From Candidatus Coatesiibacteriota bacterium (GTDB taxonomy: Bacteria; B130-G9): a stretch of 9,365 bases of DNA. Location: NCBI GenBank assembly GCA_016929465.1, contig JAFGIT010000370.1, positions 1-9,365 of the forward strand, given 5' to 3'. Below the pieces are notes generated by a model that saw nothing but the letters and a program-made list of their open reading frames with translations, ran no database searches and had not been told where the DNA came from. The position numbers and the translations under genes were made by a program. Below are positions 6,828 to 9,365 of this stretch, piece after piece; positions within the stretch are counted from its first letter, which is position 1; each line of letters opens with the position of its first letter.

Positions 6828-8138
6828 CTATCCCCCCGACTTCGGCTTCTTGCCTTTGTCCGGCGCTGTGTGTCCGGGATCTTCTCTCTCGGAAAGCTCG
6901 GGGCTTGCCTTCGCATCGACCTCCGGCTGCTCTTCGGTGCTCTCAGCCTCTATTGGGGCGCCAGGATGCTGTCTCTCCGCAGCCCTGCCCTTCAAATTCC
7001 TGTGCGCACGAGCGACGAGCACCTTCAGCACCGCGGCAGAGGGGACAGCGAGTACCACCCCCAAGAAGCTGCCAATCGGTCCCGCCATGCCGCCGATTGT
7101 CCCCCCGACGATCAGGGCGAGGATGATCAAGAGCGGATGGAGACCGACTCTGTCCCCGACTATCTTCGGAGTTATGACGAGGCCCTCGAGCGTCTGGACA
7201 ATCGCGAACAGCAGTATCACGTAGAGTGGATCGACCCACCATGGCTCGGAATGAATACCCGCAATGATGGCGGACGGTATGAATCCGACGACCAGGCTGA
7301 AATATGGGATGATATTGGCAAAACCAGAGATGAAGCCCAAGAGCGGCCAGTATGGCACACCTATCAACCAGAGCCCGAGGCTGTAGAGCACGGAGAGAAT
7401 GAGCGCAACGAGCAGCTGGCCGCGTATCAAATTGCCGAGAGTGCTATTTATTTCCCTGAATAAACCTACCAAGTATTCCCTCTTTTCTGATGGGATGAGC
7501 TCCGCAACTCCCGCCACCACTTTATCGAAATCACGGAGCAGATAGAAAACCATGACCGGCATCATCGCAAATCCGACGACCCAGAGTATGAACGCGACGA
7601 TGCCCTTGAATGTTCCGGCAATCATCGTTCCAATCGGCTTTGCCGCCTTCCCGGCGATGGCCTTCAGTGCATCCGCCTGCGGAGTCAGAGTATCGATGAA
7701 CGACTGAATATCGGACGGGAATTCTTCATCGAAGACCCTCTCCCACAGGGAGCTGATGAGGATTTTCACCTTCTGGAAGTAGCCCGGCATCTGTTCGACC
7801 AGATCGACTGCCTCATTGTATAGCGCAGGGATGATGACGACAAGAAGCGCCGCTATCGCTGCCACCATGAGAGTTGTTACGAGCAGAATCCCGAGAGACC
7901 GATTTACACCTGCCTTCTCTAGCCAGCTGACGATCGGGCTAAGTGCATACGCGATGAGTGATGCGACCGCGAGCGAACCGATGAGGGACCGAAGCTCCCA
8001 GAGAAGGTAAAGTACGAACGCGAGGCAGAGAAGGGATAGCGCGACCTTGATAGGATCCCAGACCGGATTGAAGGCCGGTCTTTTCGTCTCGGCAGTCTTC
8101 ATATTTTCGCAATCTGAATCGGGATGTGATATAAACAT
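6828..8138 (-). CDS. AI-2E family transporter (PerM/YdiK-like inner-membrane protein)
   Basis: Up to 436 aa. Hydrophobic segments lie near residues 31-49, 52-72, 82-107, 170-201, 241-260, 264-294, 304-322 and 333-376. A soluble, partly helical stretch (~108-168) sits between the third and fourth, as is usual in the family. Hallmarks are RGQLLVALILSVLY (239-252), 'G-F-x(3)-I-P-Y' (272-279) and 'E-G-L-V-I-T-P-K-I-V-G' (318-328) with GLHPLLIILALIVGG after it. Members include the AI-2 exporter TqsA and Na+/H+ antiporter-like or PerM proteins, so the substrate here cannot be named. Residues 380-436 form a polar, Glu/Lys/Pro-rich tail, probably cytoplasmic. The start is uncertain: ATG at 8138 and ATG at 8102 (giving MKTAETKR) both lack a clear ribosome binding site, and both precede the first membrane segment. 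The stop is 6 bp from the next gene's start. It is divergent from the EutN gene. Confidence 0.9.
   Translation of the reverse strand: MFISHPDSDCENMKTAETKRPAFNPVWDPIKVALSLLCLAFVLYLLWELRSLIGSLAVASLIAYALSPIVSWLEKAGVNRSLGILLVTTLMVAAIAALLVVIIPALYNEAVDLVEQMPGYFQKVKILISSLWERVFDEEFPSDIQSFIDTLTPQADALKAIAGKAAKPIGTMIAGTFKGIVAFILWVVGFAMMPVMVFYLLRDFDKVVAGVAELIPSEKREYLVGLFREINSTLGNLIRGQLLVALILSVLYSLGLWLIGVPYWPLLGFISGFANIIPYFSLVVGFIPSAIIAGIHSEPWWVDPLYVILLFAIVQTLEGLVITPKIVGDRVGLHPLLIILALIVGGTIGGMAGPIGSFLGVVLAVPSAAVLKVLVARAHRNLKGRAAERQHPGAPIEAESTEEQPEVDAKASPELSEREDPGHTAPDKGKKPKSGG
6831..6837 (-). promoter_or_regulatory. Ribosome binding site deciding the TTG start of the radical SAM gene
   Basis: Minus-strand GGGGGGA lies in the last codons of the AI-2E family gene, 9 nt before the TTG at 6821-6819. 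It supports a TTG start and makes translation depend on ribosomes finishing the upstream gene (inference). Confidence 0.55.
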
Positions 8139-8209
8139 TGAGGTAGGATAGACAGGATGGTCTTCGAACTCAAGCCAATTACATACTCATAGGCATCAGA
8201 GGTGGTTCT
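8139..8209. promoter_or_regulatory. Divergent control region between AI-2E and EutN-TonB units
   Basis: This 71-bp gap (107 bp if the AI-2E gene starts at 8102) must hold promoters for both directions unless transcription enters from outside. On the minus strand, TTGAGT (8168-8173) and TATCCT (8145-8150) are 17 bp apart, each matching 4 of 6 consensus bases. Transcription would start near 8138, which would favour the inner ATG at 8102. No convincing plus-strand promoter was found; CATACT (8182-8187) has no matching -35. No clear operator palindrome was seen. Confidence 0.3.
8199..8205 (+). promoter_or_regulatory. Ribosome binding site deciding the TTG start of the EutN-family gene
   Basis: GAGGTGG ends 4 nt before TTG at 8210, and its GAGG core is 7 nt away. 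The next in-frame Met is near the protein's end, and no in-frame ATG precedes it nearby. The TTG also places MNLGRIIG exactly where family members begin. Confidence 0.65.
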
Positions 8210-8476
8210 TTGAACCTGGGCAGGATTATCGGCAGAGTTATCGCGACTCGAAAGGACGAGCGTTTGGAGAGCAAGAGGTTGCTCCTTTTGCAGCCCTTAA
8301 GGAGCGACAATACCCCCTTCGGGGAGCCACTGATCGCGGTCGATTCTGCTGGTGCCGGTGCCTCTGAACGGGTCCTCTGGGTGACCGGCAAAGAGGCCTC
8401 GTTCCCCTTTGGAATGGATGTTCCTGTTGACGCATGTATTGTAGGGATTCTGGATAGTGAGAGCGAAGAGCGATAG
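8210..8476 (+). CDS. EutN/CcmL-family bacterial microcompartment vertex (pentamer) protein
   Basis: 88 aa, close to the usual 85-100 aa. The whole length matches the family: N-terminal 'G-R-I-I-G-R-V-I-A-T' strand (4-13), 'K-R-L-L-L-L-Q-P-L' (22-30), 'A-V-D-S-A-G-A-G' (43-50, the conserved 'A-V-D-x-x-G-A-G' stretch), 'V-L-W-V-T-G-K-E-A' (55-63) and C-terminal 'P-V-D-A-C-I-V-G-I-L-D' (72-82). Family members form pentamers capping the vertices of carboxysomes and metabolosomes in the cytoplasm; a few form other oligomers. No BMC-H or BMC-T shell protein, aldehyde dehydrogenase or other cargo enzyme is in the window. The gene starts at TTG with a good ribosome binding site and overlaps the TonB-like gene by 20 nt, so the two are co-translated. 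The assignment is firm; whether it builds a classical microcompartment is unknown. Confidence 0.92.
   Translation: MNLGRIIGRVIATRKDERLESKRLLLLQPLRSDNTPFGEPLIAVDSAGAGASERVLWVTGKEASFPFGMDVPVDACIVGILDSESEER
8443..8447 (+). promoter_or_regulatory. Ribosome binding site of the TonB-like gene, inside the EutN-family gene
   Basis: AGGGA lies 9 nt before the GTG at 8457 and inside the preceding coding sequence. It selects GTG over later Met codons, which would remove the membrane anchor. Confidence 0.5.
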
Positions 8477-9263
8477 ACTTCACCTGATATATGGGCTCGC
8501 GGTCTCGATAGCCGTCCACTTGCTCGCGGTCGCCTTTATCCCCGGTCCTGCCCCCGTGCAGGATGCGGATTCCAGGGAGGAACTGATCCAGATAGACCTC
8601 CTACCGCTCGATTACGGGGTGTTGGGCTACGAAGCCGCTGCGATGGGCGTATCGAAGAAGGAAGCGGAGCTTCTCTCGCAGCTATCCGCCGATTCGCTCG
8701 CCTTTGCACAGCAGCTCCCGCTTGGGATATTCACGCGCGAACCGAGGGCAGATACGGCAGAGAATGACATGAGGATAGATGCAGATGACCTACCGGATCG
8801 GCGTCTTCCGGAGATGGTCGAGAAGACCCTCGACAGGCTCGCGAGGTCGCGTCGCGAGATCGGCCGGACGGGCTCCGAGGAGCGCAAGCCCTGGATGCCC
8901 GCTCCGTCGAAGCCGAAGGAGAAAGTGCATCTTCCAGAGACGGTCGCGCCAGGTGCTGCAGCCGCGCCGACTGAAAGGTCTGTCGTCAACGTGGGCTCGA
9001 TCGTGGGGCCGGTCTCGGCGAGGCAGGTCGTATTCTGGCCGCCAAGAGACGAGATAAAGATCACAACACCCGGCAATGTCCGCATCAAGTTCTGGGTGCA
9101 GCCCGATGGGACCGTCTCGCGGATCATCTTCGAGCAGAAGCTCGACGCGACGCTCGATGATTACTCTGCAAGATACGTCCGTGCACTGAGATTCGAGCCG
9201 CTCCCCGAGGGCAAGGACTACCTGGAGTGGGGCACCATCCCAATCGCCTTCCGCCCGGAGTAG
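8457..9263 (+). CDS. TonB-like energy transducer protein
   Basis: 268 aa from GTG. Residues 10-29 form one N-terminal membrane anchor carrying SxxxH (Ser17, His21), the spacing of the functional Ser16/His20 pair in E. coli TonB; this suggests coupling to an ExbB/ExbD-type proton channel (inference). Residues ~30-200 are a long charged, helical-then-Pro-containing periplasmic spacer (PAPSKPKEK near 148-156) ending in VVFWPPRDEI (191-200). Residues ~205-266 are a TonB C-terminal domain: 'G-N-V-R-I-K-F-W-V-Q-P-D-G-T-V', then 'Y-V-R-A-L-R-F-E-P-L' and a closing IPIAFRPE strand. The usual 'Y-P-x-x-A' entry motif is replaced by FWPP. The start overlaps the EutN-family gene by 20 nt in another frame. 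No ExbB, ExbD or TonB-dependent receptor is in the window; partners would be downstream or elsewhere. It could instead be a TonB-domain protein with a structural role. Confidence 0.85.
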   Translation: MRAKSDRLHLIYGLAVSIAVHLLAVAFIPGPAPVQDADSREELIQIDLLPLDYGVLGYEAAAMGVSKKEAELLSQLSADSLAFAQQLPLGIFTREPRADTAENDMRIDADDLPDRRLPEMVEKTLDRLARSRREIGRTGSEERKPWMPAPSKPKEKVHLPETVAPGAAAAPTERSVVNVGSIVGPVSARQVVFWPPRDEIKITTPGNVRIKFWVQPDGTVSRIIFEQKLDATLDDYSARYVRALRFEPLPEGKDYLEWGTIPIAFRPE

Positions 9264-9365
9264 CGATTAATAGGATTCTTCGTCCACGAAGTGACTGTGG
9301 TCGATGTCAATAGATTAGTTTGGATTTACCCATGGTTTTTGGTCCCTCATTATGGCGTTTGCGAA
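9264..9365. other. Noncoding right edge
   Basis: After the TonB-like stop, a short inverted repeat CTTCGT-cc-ACGAAG (9278-9291) could fold but has no following T tract, so it is not called a terminator. The region is AT-richer than the genes. ATGs at 9332 and 9352 stay open to the edge but lack a ribosome binding site, so no gene is called. Confidence 0.5.

Noticed and set aside
6870-7463. Plus-strand open frame of 197 codons opposite the AI-2E family gene
   Set aside because: The minus frame encodes a well-conserved membrane protein; the plus product is low-complexity, polar and unlike any known family.
8335-8352. 18-bp identity between the EutN-family gene and the propeller gene (2546-2563)
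   Set aside because: Both encode A-V-D-S-A-G in conserved motifs of unrelated families with the same codons; no flanking similarity. Treated as chance.
9278-9291. CTTCGT-cc-ACGAAG hairpin after the TonB-like gene as terminator
   Set aside because: The stem is short and no T tract follows.

Overview
The window reads as chromosomal DNA from a diderm (Gram-negative-type) bacterium with moderately high GC, probably an uncultured lineage. A TonB-type protein implies an outer membrane. Large exported proteins built from beta-propeller, Ig-like and 'choice-of-anchor'-like modules, and a bacterial-microcompartment vertex protein outside any visible shell operon, fit poorly sampled candidate phyla. 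This placement is inference; no marker gene fixes a phylum. TAA, TGA and TAG all serve as stops, so the code is standard. No RNA genes, insertion sequences, CRISPR arrays or phage genes were seen.

Layout. (1) Positions 1-5483, plus strand: two co-directional genes for large exported modular proteins. The first is cut by the left edge (Ig-like, ASH-like and two C-terminal beta modules). The second is complete (1258 aa): signal peptide, an eight-repeat PQQ-like propeller with an EF-hand-like loop, two Ig-like domains, a second eight-repeat propeller, and two C-terminal modules of the type that also ends the first protein. (2) Positions 5484-8138, minus strand: a tight two-gene unit, an AI-2E family (PerM/YdiK-like) membrane protein followed by a PDZ/radical SAM/DUF512 protein starting at TTG. 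It converges on the propeller gene with stop codons directly abutting. The intrinsic terminator for the plus-strand unit lies inside the 3' end of the radical SAM gene. (3) Positions 8139-8209: short divergent control region. (4) Positions 8210-9263, plus strand: EutN/CcmL-family pentameric shell protein (TTG start) overlapping a TonB-like protein (GTG start) by 20 nt. (5) Positions 9264-9365: noncoding to the right edge.

How they may work together. The first two genes look like an operon for secreted or surface-exposed proteins sharing one C-terminal module type. The minus-strand pair appears translationally coupled, though no shared function is known. The EutN-TonB pair is the most unexpected: a vertex protein of a cytoplasmic protein shell co-translated with an inner-membrane/periplasm energy transducer, with no hexameric shell protein or encapsulated enzyme in view.
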